Below are positions 54,091 through 62,207 of a DNA stretch of 64,000 bases, piece by piece; position 1 is the stretch's first letter; each line of letters starts with the position of its first letter. Source of the stretch: an uncultured Prevotellaceae bacterium (GTDB taxonomy: Bacteria > Bacteroidota > Bacteroidia > Bacteroidales > Muribaculaceae); NCBI GenBank assembly GCA_947302275.1, contig CAMYUW010000002.1, positions 40,876 through 104,875 of the forward strand. Direction: 5' to 3'. Both the position numbers and the translations under genes were made by a program. Under the pieces are notes generated by a model. It was not told where the DNA came from. It worked only from the letters and a program-made list of their open reading frames with translations, and ran no database searches.

Positions 54091-55227
54091 ATGAAAAAGA
54101 TGATTCTTTTCGCCGCTGCCATCATGATGGCGTTCGGCGCATCGGCTCAGATGAGCCTCGTGAAAGACCTCGCCAAGAAGGCGTCTTCGGGCAACCCTCA
54201 AGCACTTGCTGAAGTCTTGCAGAGCATTGAGCCTGCATTTACCAATCCTGAGAGTGCTGGTGACGTGCTCACATGGTACACCGCAGGTAAGGCAGCCTTC
54301 GGTCTGTATGATGAGCTATACAAAATGAAACTCATGCAACAGCCCGTGGATGAAAACATGATGAATGAAGTGTTGAGTGGCGCATACGAGTTTTATCTGC
54401 AGGCACTGCCTCTGGACAGCGTCGTTGAGGTAGATAAGAAGACCGGCATGCCTAAGCTGAACAGTGACGGTACCAAGAAAGTGAAGACCAAATACAGCAA
54501 GGAGATCATTGGTGCGCTCACTTCTCACATGGGTGATATCGCTGGTGCAGGTAATACCTATCTGCAAGCCAGCGACTGGGAGCATGCTGCTGATGCTTTC
54601 GGTAACTATGCCGACTTGGCAACATCTGATTTCGCCATCAAGAATGGTGTTGCTGCTGCCGACAGTGTAATCAGCCAGGTGCGCTTCTTCCAGGCTTACT
54701 CTCAGTATCAAATGCAAAAGTTTGCTGAAGCCTACGATAACTTCACTAAGGCCCGCAAGTTGGGTTACACCGACAACAACATCGTTGACTTCCAGACTTC
54801 GTCACTGGCCAACATGGTTCAGGGTATGCTCGACAAGAATGAGTATGACAAGGCTAACAACTTCATTGATAATGCGCTGAAGAGTGATCCCTCGAATGGT
54901 ACCCTGCATGACATCAAGGGCTTTACCATCGAGTTGAAGGATGGTGTAGATGCCGCACTGCCGTTCTATCGCAAGGCTGTTGAGGTTGATCCCACCTATG
55001 CTAACGCTTATTTTGATGTTGGTCGCTGCCTCTATCTGCAGGCTCAGAAGATCATCGATGATAATCCCAATGCCACCAACAAGGAGCTTGTTCCCAAGAT
55101 TAAGCCCATCTATGACGAGGCTATCCCATTCTTGAAGAAGGCAAGTGAGCTTAATCCTGATGACAACAAGGCTAAGAACGTCCTCGACGATATCCTCTAC
55201 AAGTTTGAGGTTATGGGCGTGAAATAA
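54091..55227 (+). CDS. Exported TPR protein (paralog 1)
   Basis: A 378-residue protein with a signal peptide (MKKMILFAAAIMMAFGASAQ) and helical tetratricopeptide repeats. The start at 54091 is preferred to a TTG 12 nt upstream. It shares a diagnostic block with the next gene (KVKTKYSKEIIGAL against KVKTKYSKEVVNRL) and the overall layout, so the two are paralogs. TPRs bind other proteins; the target is unknown. It follows gyrA by 22 bp and ends at a terminator. Confidence 0.8.
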   Translation: MKKMILFAAAIMMAFGASAQMSLVKDLAKKASSGNPQALAEVLQSIEPAFTNPESAGDVLTWYTAGKAAFGLYDELYKMKLMQQPVDENMMNEVLSGAYEFYLQALPLDSVVEVDKKTGMPKLNSDGTKKVKTKYSKEIIGALTSHMGDIAGAGNTYLQASDWEHAADAFGNYADLATSDFAIKNGVAAADSVISQVRFFQAYSQYQMQKFAEAYDNFTKARKLGYTDNNIVDFQTSSLANMVQGMLDKNEYDKANNFIDNALKSDPSNGTLHDIKGFTIELKDGVDAALPFYRKAVEVDPTYANAYFDVGRCLYLQAQKIIDDNPNATNKELVPKIKPIYDEAIPFLKKASELNPDDNKAKNVLDDILYKFEVMGVK

Positions 55228-55247
55228 TTGAATTAAAAGTTAATTTG

Positions 55248-55290
55248 GTGGGCATTGGAGCAGTTGTTTCCAATGCTCACTGCTTTTTTA
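55248..55290 (+). terminator. Terminator of TPR paralog 1
   Basis: A 12-bp stem with one G-U pair (GTGGGCATTGGA against TCCAATGCTCAC), followed by TGCTTTTTTA. Confidence 0.8.
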
Positions 55291-55318
55291 TGGGACTAGA
55301 GCTATAATGTCCCATTAG

Positions 55319-55349
55319 TTGCACAGAACTTGAAAAATAATTACCTTTG
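55319..55349 (+). promoter_or_regulatory. Promoter of TPR paralog 2
   Basis: TTG (55319-55321), 20 nt, then TACCTTTG (55342-55349), giving a leader of about 19 nt. Confidence 0.65.
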
Positions 55350-55368
55350 CCGCGATTTCTAAGGAGAG

Positions 55369-56616
55369 ATGATTGTGAGAAGGAACGTTATCATATTTAT
55401 AACGGCGTTGTTTATGACAACGAATGCCGTAGGACAGCATTTGCTGCTCGATCAGGTCAAGAAGGACATCAGCGGCTTGACTATGACTGTTGACAGTTAT
55501 AATAAGGCCTTTAAAAAATTACAACCAGCATTGACCAACGATGAAACTCGCAACCGGGCGGAGACTTGGTCGCTGGCTAACCGCATCAAGATAGAACTGT
55601 TCGACAAGTATATGGACAACCGTCGCGTGGGCAAGAACGTTGATGTCAAGTCAATGGGCCATGCATTGATTGATGCCTATGACTATAGCCTGAATGCCCT
55701 CAGGCTTGACACGATCCATGTTCTTGACACAAAGGGTAAGCCCGTCATTGATAAGAAGACAAAGCGCCCTAAAGTCAAAACCAAATATAGCAAGGAGGTT
55801 GTAAACCGTCTTGTCGAGCACCACGACTATTATCGTCAGGCAGGTAGCGAACTCTATAATATCAAGGACTGGGACGGGGCTTACAAAGCATGGGATTATT
55901 ACTGCCTAATGGCCGCCCGTACCGATGACCCGCGATGGATCACCCCTGATAGCCTGGTCGCTGAGGTAAGGTACTATCAAGGCATTGCAGCTTGGCAGAA
56001 GGCCGATACAATCGATGCAGTGAGGCTCTTTAGCATCGCGCGCCATTCCGGTTATAATCACAAGGAAGCTTATGATTATGCCCTCGTATGTCTCAGTGAC
56101 CTGGGAAACGAGCGAGAGGTGGTCAGGTTGGCATGGGAAGCGTTTGTCAAGTATGGTACCAGCGACCCGCAATACATCCGCATTCTGATCAACGATTTTA
56201 TCTCACGTGAAGACTACTCGGGCGCTAATGACCTGATAGATGAGGCGATGGAGGCCAATCCCCGCGATGATGAACTGCTTAACCTCAAGGGGTTGGTTGT
56301 AGAGAGTAAGGAGGATATATATCAGGCTTTTCCTTATTACCAGCAGTGTATTGAGATTAACGACAGCAATGCCAATGGACTTTTTAATGTGGGACGGTAT
56401 TTTTATAACAAGGCCCAGGAAACGCGGCAGAACAGCCCCTTGTATGGGAAGAAGCTGGCCAATCTGGTCAATCCCATCTATCGTGAAGCCTTGCCGTATT
56501 TTGAAAAATCCTACGCGATTAACCCTCGCAACACAGAACTGGTAAATGCCTTGCGCGACATCTACTACAAATTGGGCGAAGCCGACAAACTACAGTCCAT
56601 AGAGTCAGCCCAATAA
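55369..56616 (+). CDS. Exported TPR protein (paralog 2)
   Basis: A 415-residue paralog of 54091-55227 with a weaker N-terminal signal (VIIFITALFMTTNAVGQ) and TPR-like helices. It has its own promoter and terminator, so the two paralogs are controlled separately. Identity is low except in the KVKTKYSKE block and the C-terminal YREALPYFEKSYAINPRNTE. No other function can be assigned. Confidence 0.78.
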   Translation: MIVRRNVIIFITALFMTTNAVGQHLLLDQVKKDISGLTMTVDSYNKAFKKLQPALTNDETRNRAETWSLANRIKIELFDKYMDNRRVGKNVDVKSMGHALIDAYDYSLNALRLDTIHVLDTKGKPVIDKKTKRPKVKTKYSKEVVNRLVEHHDYYRQAGSELYNIKDWDGAYKAWDYYCLMAARTDDPRWITPDSLVAEVRYYQGIAAWQKADTIDAVRLFSIARHSGYNHKEAYDYALVCLSDLGNEREVVRLAWEAFVKYGTSDPQYIRILINDFISREDYSGANDLIDEAMEANPRDDELLNLKGLVVESKEDIYQAFPYYQQCIEINDSNANGLFNVGRYFYNKAQETRQNSPLYGKKLANLVNPIYREALPYFEKSYAINPRNTELVNALRDIYYKLGEADKLQSIESAQ

Positions 56617-56638
56617 CTCAGCTGAACGATAAAACGAT

Positions 56639-56680
56639 CAAGCCCAATGTTTGACTTTGAAGTTCCAAACATTGGGCTTG
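56639..56680. terminator. Bidirectional terminator between TPR paralog 2 and lpxA
   Basis: A perfect 15-bp stem (CAAGCCCAATGTTTG and its complement) with a 12-nt loop, followed by TCTTTATCTC on the plus strand. Confidence 0.8.
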
Positions 56681-56717
56681 TCTTTATCTCTATGTAAGAG
56701 TCTTTACCTGATGCGAA

Positions 56718-57491
56718 TTAAGGTTTACGGACAATGCCGCGCTTGCTGGCGCGAACAAAGTCGATAATTACATCGCGCTCAGGACTGGCGGGCAACTTAG
56801 CGGCCTCGTCAAGTGCTTGAGTAACGTTCATGCCTGAATCGTAGATGGCACGGTAAACGTCAGCGATGGCATCAATCTGCTCGCTAGTATATCCGCGACG
56901 GTGCAGACCCACCTTGTTCGCGCCCTCGTAGGCGATGGGGTAGCGTGCAGCCATGCAGTATGGTGGGATATCCTTGTTGACAAGTGCACCACCTTGGATC
57001 ATCACATGGGGGCCAATCTGAGTAAACTGGTGAACGAGTGCACCGCCACCAATGATGGCCCAGTCGCCAGCCACGACCTCACCTGCTAACTGAGAGGCGT
57101 TAGACATGATAACGTGGTTTCCCACTACGCAGTCGTGAGCTACATGGCAGTAAGCCATAATCAGACAGTTGCTGCCCACAACGGTTTTACCCTTAGAGGC
57201 CGTTCCTCGATGAATTGTCACGAACTCGCGGATTACCGTGTTGTCTCCAATGATGGCTACAGTGTCTTCTCCTTGAAATTTAAGGTCTTGTGGAATGTCG
57301 CTGACCACTGCATTGGCGTGGATGTGGCAGTTCTTGCCGATGCGAGCACCACTACGAACCACGGCACCGCTGTCAATAATAGTACCGTCACCGATTTCCA
57401 CATTGGCATCGATGGTCACGAAGGGGCCGATTTTCACATCTTTCCCTATTTTAGCGTCAGGGTGGACGACGGCAAACTGATGAATATCCAT
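56718..57491 (-). CDS. lpxA: UDP-N-acetylglucosamine acyltransferase
   Basis: A 257-residue left-handed beta-helix enzyme that adds the first 3-hydroxyacyl chain to UDP-GlcNAc in lipid A synthesis. Hexapeptide repeats fill residues 10-190 (for example VEIGDGTIIDSGAVVRSGAR), and the catalytic base is His119 in CHVAHDC, matching E. coli His125. It is the last gene of the lpxD-lpxC/fabZ-lpxA operon, 67 bp after lpxC/fabZ. Confidence 0.95.
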   Translation of the reverse strand: MDIHQFAVVHPDAKIGKDVKIGPFVTIDANVEIGDGTIIDSGAVVRSGARIGKNCHIHANAVVSDIPQDLKFQGEDTVAIIGDNTVIREFVTIHRGTASKGKTVVGSNCLIMAYCHVAHDCVVGNHVIMSNASQLAGEVVAGDWAIIGGGALVHQFTQIGPHVMIQGGALVNKDIPPYCMAARYPIAYEGANKVGLHRRGYTSEQIDAIADVYRAIYDSGMNVTQALDEAAKLPASPERDVIIDFVRASKRGIVRKP

Positions 57492-57526
57492 ATTATCTGT
57501 TGTCTTTTTTAGTTTACTGTTGTATA

Positions 57527-57562
57527 ATAACTATCGACTGTCGACTAGAGACTAGTGACTAA
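57527..57562. repeat. Low-complexity GACTA stretch before lpxA
   Basis: Short overlapping direct repeats of the type GACTAGAGACTAGTGACTAA lie in the lpxC/fabZ-lpxA gap. A related run, ACTAATGATTAGTGATTAG, is found at 20660-20690. Confidence 0.35.
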
Positions 57563-58947
57563 TTCTTGACGATCTGTGCCATGAACTCGGCTTCGGTGAC
57601 GATTTTCTCGCCAACAAATGCATATCCCTTCATGATCGCGGTACCACGACGGATAGGTGTCATCAACGACAAGTGGAAAATCAGTGTGTCGCCCGGCACC
57701 ACCTTGTGCCTGAACTTGACATTGTCAATCTTGAGGAAATAGGTGGAATAATTTGCGGGATCATCCACACCGCTAAGCACGAGGATACCTCCCACCTGGG
57801 CCATAGCTTCGACCTGGAGCACACCAGGCATGATGGGCTCGTCGGGGAAGTGCCCTTGGAAGAAAGGCTCGTTGGCAGTCACGTTTTTAATGCCCACCAC
57901 ATGCTTCTTGCCTTTCTCGATGATTTTGTCAACGAGGAGCATGGGATAACGGTGGGGAAGCATAGCCCGTATCTGGTTGATGTCGTAAAGGGGCTCCTGG
58001 TTTGGGTCGTAGATAGGAGCTTGAACATTCTGATACCTCAACTCCTGACGGATTTTCTTAGACAACTGGGTGTTAATCGTGTGTCCCGGGCGTGTTGCGA
58101 CAATGCGCCCTTTCAAGGGACGGCCGATCAAAGCCAAGTCACCCATGACGTCGAGCAGTTTGTGGCGTGCAGGCTCGTTCTTGAATGCCAATGGCTTGTT
58201 GTTCAGATAGCCTAATTCGTTAGCAGGTTTGTGCGGCACATTCATCACGTCGGCCATGTGATCCAATTCATCTTGCTTCATTGGAGAGTCGTAGATGACA
58301 ATGGCATTGTCCAGATCTCCACCCTTAATCAGGTTGAGTTGGATGAGCGGAAGAACCTCGCGCACAAACACGAAGGTGCGGCTTGCAGCAATCTCGTCTT
58401 TGAATTTGCGTATATCGGTCAACGAGGCAAATTGATTGCCAAGCACAGGCGAGTCAAACTCGATCATACAGTCAATCGAGAAATCATCATCAGGCAAAAC
58501 AATGAGTGACGAACCTGTTTCCTTGTCAACCACCTTGATGCGCTGCTTGACAACGTAGTACTCTTTATCGGCCTCTTGCTCAACGACGCCGGCCTTCTCT
58601 ATTTCCTGACACCAAACGATGGCACTGCCGTCGAGGATAGGCACCTCACCGCAATTGACTTCGATCAGGCAGTTGTCGATACCAGCGGCATAGAGGGCGG
58701 CCATGGCATGCTCAATGGTGCTCACGCGGGCATCCTTATTGCTTTTGCTGGCAATCACAGTGCCACGGGTCGTTTCAATCACATGCTCGGCCAGTGCCTG
58801 TATTGTAGGTTGGCCTTCCATATCAACGCGCTTGAATACATAGCCCGTATTTACATCTGCAGGCTTGAATGTCGCCGTTGACATTTGTCCCGTGTGCAGA
58901 CCTTTGCCCGTCACGGTGAAGGCATTCTTTAATGTTTTCTGTTTCAT
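57559..58947 (-). CDS. lpxC/fabZ: Bifunctional LpxC deacetylase / FabZ dehydratase
   Basis: A 462-residue fusion characteristic of Bacteroidota. The LpxC half (1-300) makes the committed lipid A step, removing acetate from UDP-3-O-acyl-GlcNAc; zinc ligands His80 (STIEHAM), His262 and Asp266 (HKLLDVMGD) are visible. The FabZ half (from about 315) dehydrates 3-hydroxyacyl-ACP, with catalytic His332 in LPHRYP and the acidic residue in VLQVEAMAQ. The fusion links lipid A synthesis to fatty acid elongation at one protein. It follows lpxD by 27 bp. Confidence 0.96.
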   Translation of the reverse strand: MKQKTLKNAFTVTGKGLHTGQMSTATFKPADVNTGYVFKRVDMEGQPTIQALAEHVIETTRGTVIASKSNKDARVSTIEHAMAALYAAGIDNCLIEVNCGEVPILDGSAIVWCQEIEKAGVVEQEADKEYYVVKQRIKVVDKETGSSLIVLPDDDFSIDCMIEFDSPVLGNQFASLTDIRKFKDEIAASRTFVFVREVLPLIQLNLIKGGDLDNAIVIYDSPMKQDELDHMADVMNVPHKPANELGYLNNKPLAFKNEPARHKLLDVMGDLALIGRPLKGRIVATRPGHTINTQLSKKIRQELRYQNVQAPIYDPNQEPLYDINQIRAMLPHRYPMLLVDKIIEKGKKHVVGIKNVTANEPFFQGHFPDEPIMPGVLQVEAMAQVGGILVLSGVDDPANYSTYFLKIDNVKFRHKVVPGDTLIFHLSLMTPIRRGTAIMKGYAFVGEKIVTEAEFMAQIVKN

Positions 58948-58974
58948 TTCCGGATGAGATCTAAAACTTAATGC

Positions 58975-59991
58975 TTAAAGCTTTTTCTTCAATTCCTTGA
59001 TGTCGTTATACATCTCGCCCAAGCGTTTCAGGTAAACGGTCTGGCGGGCAAATTCCATGGCCGGTTGAACGGGGGCACCGAGCCATTTACCATTGCTTCC
59101 GATGCTGTTATCAACACCAGTCTGAGCACCGATACCATTCTTGTCACCCACGGTAATATGGCCAGCAAAGCCGACTTGGCCACCCACCATATTGTATTTG
59201 CCAATCTTGGTTGAGCCAGCTACACCCACCTGGGCTGCCATAACCGTACTCTCACCGACTTCGACGTTGTGTGCTATCTGGATAAGATTGTCAAGCTTTG
59301 CGCCTTTCTTCACAACTGTAGCACCCATAGTGGCGCGATCGATAGTCGTGTTAGCACCGATTTCCACATCATCTTCAAGGATAACAATACCCACTTGAGA
59401 GATTTTCTCGTAGGTGCCGTCTTCCTTGGGTGCAAAACCAAATCCGTCACCACCGATGATGGCACCGCCCTGAATGATACAGCGGTTGCCGATGCGACAG
59501 CCGTGGTAAATCTTCACGCCGGGATAAAGAATGACATTGTCACCAAGAGTCACGCCATCACCCACATAAACCTGTGGATAAATCTTGACATTCTTGCCGA
59601 TGTTCACCTGATTACCGATGTAGGCAAATGCACCGACATAAACATCTTGGGGCAGGGTAGTGCCCTGACCTACGTGAATAGGTTGTTCAACGCCACGCTT
59701 CTCAGGACGCTGGCTATTCACGAAATTCAGCAAGTCGGCAAGAGTCTTGTAAGGATCCTCGACACGGATGAGTGTCGCATTGACTGGCTGTTCGGCCACA
59801 AAATCCTTGCGCACCAGGATAGCCGATGCCTGTGTGGTGTAGATGAAGTGAGTGTATTTTGGATTCGCTAGGAAAGTGAGGCATCCTGGTGTCGCTTCCT
59901 CAATTTTAGCGTAGTTGTTAATCACGGTTGATGAGTCGCCATCGACCGTACCGTTAACCATTGCTGCAAGTTGTTGTGCAGTAATTTCCAT
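58975..59991 (-). CDS. lpxD: UDP-3-O-(3-hydroxyacyl)glucosamine N-acyltransferase
   Basis: A 338-residue trimeric enzyme that adds the amide-linked acyl chain, the third step of lipid A synthesis. It has an N-terminal uridine-binding domain ([17 protein letters not shown]), a long hexapeptide beta-helix (residues 100-290) and the catalytic His241 in QIAHNVEVG. It is the first gene of the lipid A operon. The region upstream (59992-60097) holds only a weak promoter candidate, GAACTTTG on the minus strand at 60035-60042. Confidence 0.95.
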   Translation of the reverse strand: MEITAQQLAAMVNGTVDGDSSTVINNYAKIEEATPGCLTFLANPKYTHFIYTTQASAILVRKDFVAEQPVNATLIRVEDPYKTLADLLNFVNSQRPEKRGVEQPIHVGQGTTLPQDVYVGAFAYIGNQVNIGKNVKIYPQVYVGDGVTLGDNVILYPGVKIYHGCRIGNRCIIQGGAIIGGDGFGFAPKEDGTYEKISQVGIVILEDDVEIGANTTIDRATMGATVVKKGAKLDNLIQIAHNVEVGESTVMAAQVGVAGSTKIGKYNMVGGQVGFAGHITVGDKNGIGAQTGVDNSIGSNGKWLGAPVQPAMEFARQTVYLKRLGEMYNDIKELKKKL

Positions 59992-60101
59992 GATGTAGTT
60001 ATATATTGACTAGTCTTGTTTTAAAAATCGGGCGCAAAGTTCGCAAAAAAAACTCAATATCACAACTTTAAATGACATTCATTGGGATGTGATGTGAGAA
60101 A

Positions 60102-60130
60102 AAGGACAATAATTAGTCACTTTTGTCCTT
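60102..60130 (-). terminator. Terminator of the thioredoxin operon
   Basis: An 8-bp stem, AAGGACAA with TTGTCCTT, overlapping the stop codon; on the minus strand it is followed by TTTTTCTC. Confidence 0.7.
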
Positions 60131-60590
60131 ATTTGCTGCTACGGTTGAGCAAGTCGGCAATCTTTGACTCGATGACTGCTGCTTCCTGCAGGCCCATGAT
60201 GGTTTGATACTCGCCTTTGGGCGTGACAAACATCAGTGTTGGAATAGCTTCCACGTGGAATTCAGCAGCTAACTCGGGCTCCTGGTCGACGTCGATTCGC
60301 TTGAAAATGACTTCGCCTTTGTGGTTACGTTCGATTTCATCAAGAATGGGTGCGAGTTGTTTGCAAGGACCGCACCAGGTAGCAAAGAAGTCAATAACCA
60401 TGGGCTTGGATGACATAATCGTCGTCTGTTTGGTCCATTCGTCCTGACCCTCATCATCGGGCGAGGCAACTGGCATTTCACTCTGGGTCACTTCATTGCC
60501 GTCTGCCGTCTTGCCGCTATTTTCTTCACTCTTGTTGTTGCATGCAGCCAGCACAAGCAGGGTTGCCATGCACAGGATAATCTTTTTCAT
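60129..60590 (-). CDS. Thioredoxin-fold lipoprotein
   Basis: A 153-residue exported lipoprotein (lipobox VLAAC, Cys17) with a thioredoxin domain at about 60-150. The redox motif is WCGPC (Cys73, Cys76), and the cis-proline stretch is EAIPTLMFV. It probably reduces or exchanges disulfides outside the cytoplasmic membrane. Between the lipid anchor and the domain is an acidic linker (EENSGKTADG...PDDEGQDEW). It is the last of three co-directed genes, 21 bp after the YrdC/Sua5-family gene; the link with tRNA modification is only positional. Confidence 0.88.
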   Translation of the reverse strand: MKKIILCMATLLVLAACNNKSEENSGKTADGNEVTQSEMPVASPDDEGQDEWTKQTTIMSSKPMVIDFFATWCGPCKQLAPILDEIERNHKGEVIFKRIDVDQEPELAAEFHVEAIPTLMFVTPKGEYQTIMGLQEAAVIESKIADLLNRSSK

Positions 60591-60611
60591 TGAATTTGAT
60601 GATATTTAATG

Positions 60612-61217
60612 TTAACTAATAAGTTTTCCTTTGCCCAAACGGGTGATTTCGGCTTCACCGCCAGTGCAGTCTACGATGGTCGATGGAAGCAATTGGCCAC
60701 GGCCTGAATCGATAACAATATCCACTTGAGAGGCAAAAGCTTCAGCCATCAAACCGGGTTCGCAGCGATAATCTTCATCATCTCCTGGTACCGAGGTTGT
60801 TAGGATAGGACCTCCCAAGGTGCGCACGATTGCTAGTGCAATCTCGTTATCAGGAATACGGATTCCCACAGTGCGGCGGCCCTTAAAGGCTTTAGGCAAC
60901 TTAGGCAGGGCAGGGAAGATGAATGTGAACGGTCCGGGCAGGTTGGCTTTCATCATGCGGAACTGCACATTGTCAAACTTGGCATACTGGGCCACCTGTG
61001 ATATGTCATCACAGATGATGGACAGGTTTGTCTTGGCCGATTTCATTTCTTTGATGGAACAGATACGCTCGATAGCTTGGTTATTCAGAGCGTCGCAACC
61101 CAGGGCGTAAACGGTGTCGGTAGGGTAGATGATGAGTCCACCGTCCTTGAGCGTCTCCACAACTTGGTCGATATAACGCTGGTTGATGTTCTTTTCAATA
61201 ATCTGAAGGATTTCCAT
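60612..61217 (-). CDS. L-threonylcarbamoyladenylate synthase family protein (YrdC/Sua5)
   Basis: A 201-residue YrdC-fold enzyme predicted to make threonylcarbamoyl-AMP from threonine, bicarbonate and ATP for tRNA t6A. Landmarks are GGLIIYPTDTVYALGCDA, KSAKTNLSIICDDISQVAQY and GRRTVGIRIPDNEIALAIV, read in pieces. Length matches the short (TsaC-type) form without the Sua5 C-terminal domain. TsaB is encoded at 19229-19933. It lies 14 bp after the B3/B4-domain gene. Confidence 0.88.
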   Translation of the reverse strand: MEILQIIEKNINQRYIDQVVETLKDGGLIIYPTDTVYALGCDALNNQAIERICSIKEMKSAKTNLSIICDDISQVAQYAKFDNVQFRMMKANLPGPFTFIFPALPKLPKAFKGRRTVGIRIPDNEIALAIVRTLGGPILTTSVPGDDEDYRCEPGLMAEAFASQVDIVIDSGRGQLLPSTIVDCTGGEAEITRLGKGKLIS

Positions 61218-61231
61218 AATTGAATATTTCG

Positions 61232-61906
61232 TTATTTGTTTGGATCATAAATTGCTGTTTCCACGTTGGTGGCGCTGGCGTATTTTTCCAACAGTTGCGC
61301 CATCCAGTGTGTGGCCTCCTCGATAGGCATCTCAGAGGCAAAAGCGTTAATGTTGATTTGAGCCGTAACCGTTTGTTCGGTGAATTTGGTGCGCTCCTCA
61401 TCGCTCGTTGGGGTGGCGATGGGACCTGCGGCATCACGATAGACGGGCATTCCCTCAATGTTGAGCAACCCACGCCCGATGCCGTTGTACACATCGTCAT
61501 GCGTCCCCACGCTCATGGTCAAGGTATCACCCACAATCCGGTCGGCATCCAGACCACTGATGGCATAACCGCTCTTGATGGAAACCAGATTGACCACGTC
61601 GATGAGTGTAGTCAGGCGATAAATGCCTAGACCGCGGATGATGCGTCGGCATAAAGCCTCACTGGCAACACGGTAACGGCTTGGGTCTTTACCCAAGGCT
61701 TTATACAAGTGTCGTGTGCCGGCAATAGCTGGGCGCTGATTGATTTCCAGTAATTCGTATCGACGTTTGATGTCCTCGGCAGCTTCTTCAATCTTGGCCC
61801 AAAGTTCATCACTCGTCGGTTCGTTGACAACCGTTGCGCGAATGAGCCCAATGCGGCATTCGGGACACGCTTCCAGTATCCTCGGATCTATCTTTACTTG
61901 AATCAT
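61232..61906 (-). CDS. B3/B4 (PheT-like tRNA-binding) domain protein
   Basis: A 224-residue protein of the B3/B4 domain family, homologous to the editing domain of phenylalanyl-tRNA synthetase beta but free-standing. Characteristic segments are RHLYKALGKDPSRYRVASEA and GLGIYRLTTLIDVVNLVSI. The start at 61906 is chosen because a TATCTTTG box (61929-61936) lies upstream and the earlier ATG at 61942 is before that box. Such stand-alone proteins may deacylate mischarged tRNAs, but this is unproven here. It heads an operon with the YrdC/Sua5 and thioredoxin genes. Confidence 0.82.
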   Translation of the reverse strand: MIQVKIDPRILEACPECRIGLIRATVVNEPTSDELWAKIEEAAEDIKRRYELLEINQRPAIAGTRHLYKALGKDPSRYRVASEALCRRIIRGLGIYRLTTLIDVVNLVSIKSGYAISGLDADRIVGDTLTMSVGTHDDVYNGIGRGLLNIEGMPVYRDAAGPIATPTSDEERTKFTEQTVTAQININAFASEMPIEEATHWMAQLLEKYASATNVETAIYDPNK

Positions 61907-61928
61907 TGCTATCGTTATAAATTCGCTG

Positions 61929-61936
61929 CAAAGATA
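61929..61936 (-). promoter_or_regulatory. -7 box of the B3/B4-YrdC-thioredoxin operon
   Basis: The minus strand reads TATCTTTG, 22 nt before the 61906 start. It lies 35 bp from the start of the 81-bp repeat array. Confidence 0.6.
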
Positions 61937-61970
61937 AGACATTTAATCAAAATAAACTAATATTGTCTTT

Positions 61971-62196
61971 CTCGAAGATAGGCTGCGTCTCGGGAAAATC
62001 AAAATATATTTTGTTTTCCTCTCAACTTGCACTACGTTGAGGGCTGTCGCCCTCGAAGATAGGCTACGTCTCGGGAAAATCAAAATAAATTTTGTTTTCC
62101 TCTCAACTTGCACTACGTTGAGGGCTGTCGCCCTCGAAGATAGGCTACGTCTCGGGAAAATCAAAATAAATTTTGTTTTCCTCTCAACTTGCACTA
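61971..62196. repeat. Tandem 81-bp repeat array carrying a promoter
   Basis: Copies at 61971-62051, 62052-62132 and 62133-62196 (the last truncated after 64 bp). Copies 1 and 2 differ at two positions (G/A near 61985, T/A near 61996). Each unit contains CTCGAAGATAGGCT, an A/T inverted pair (GGAAAATCAAAAT and ATTTTGTTTTCC), and a GAGGGC...GCCCTC hairpin across the unit junction. The unit length is a multiple of three, so chance open frames run through it on both strands; I do not treat these as genes. Confidence 0.9.
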
Positions 62197-62202
62197 TCTT
62201 TG
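62172..62202 (+). promoter_or_regulatory. Promoter of the beta-lactamase-fold gene, embedded in repeat copy 3
   Basis: TTTG (62172-62175), 19 nt, TATCTTTG (62195-62202). The ATG follows after five bases, so the mRNA is probably leaderless. At the same place copies 1 and 2 read TACGTTGA, a damaged box. Confidence 0.75.
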
Positions 62203-62207
62203 TCGCC

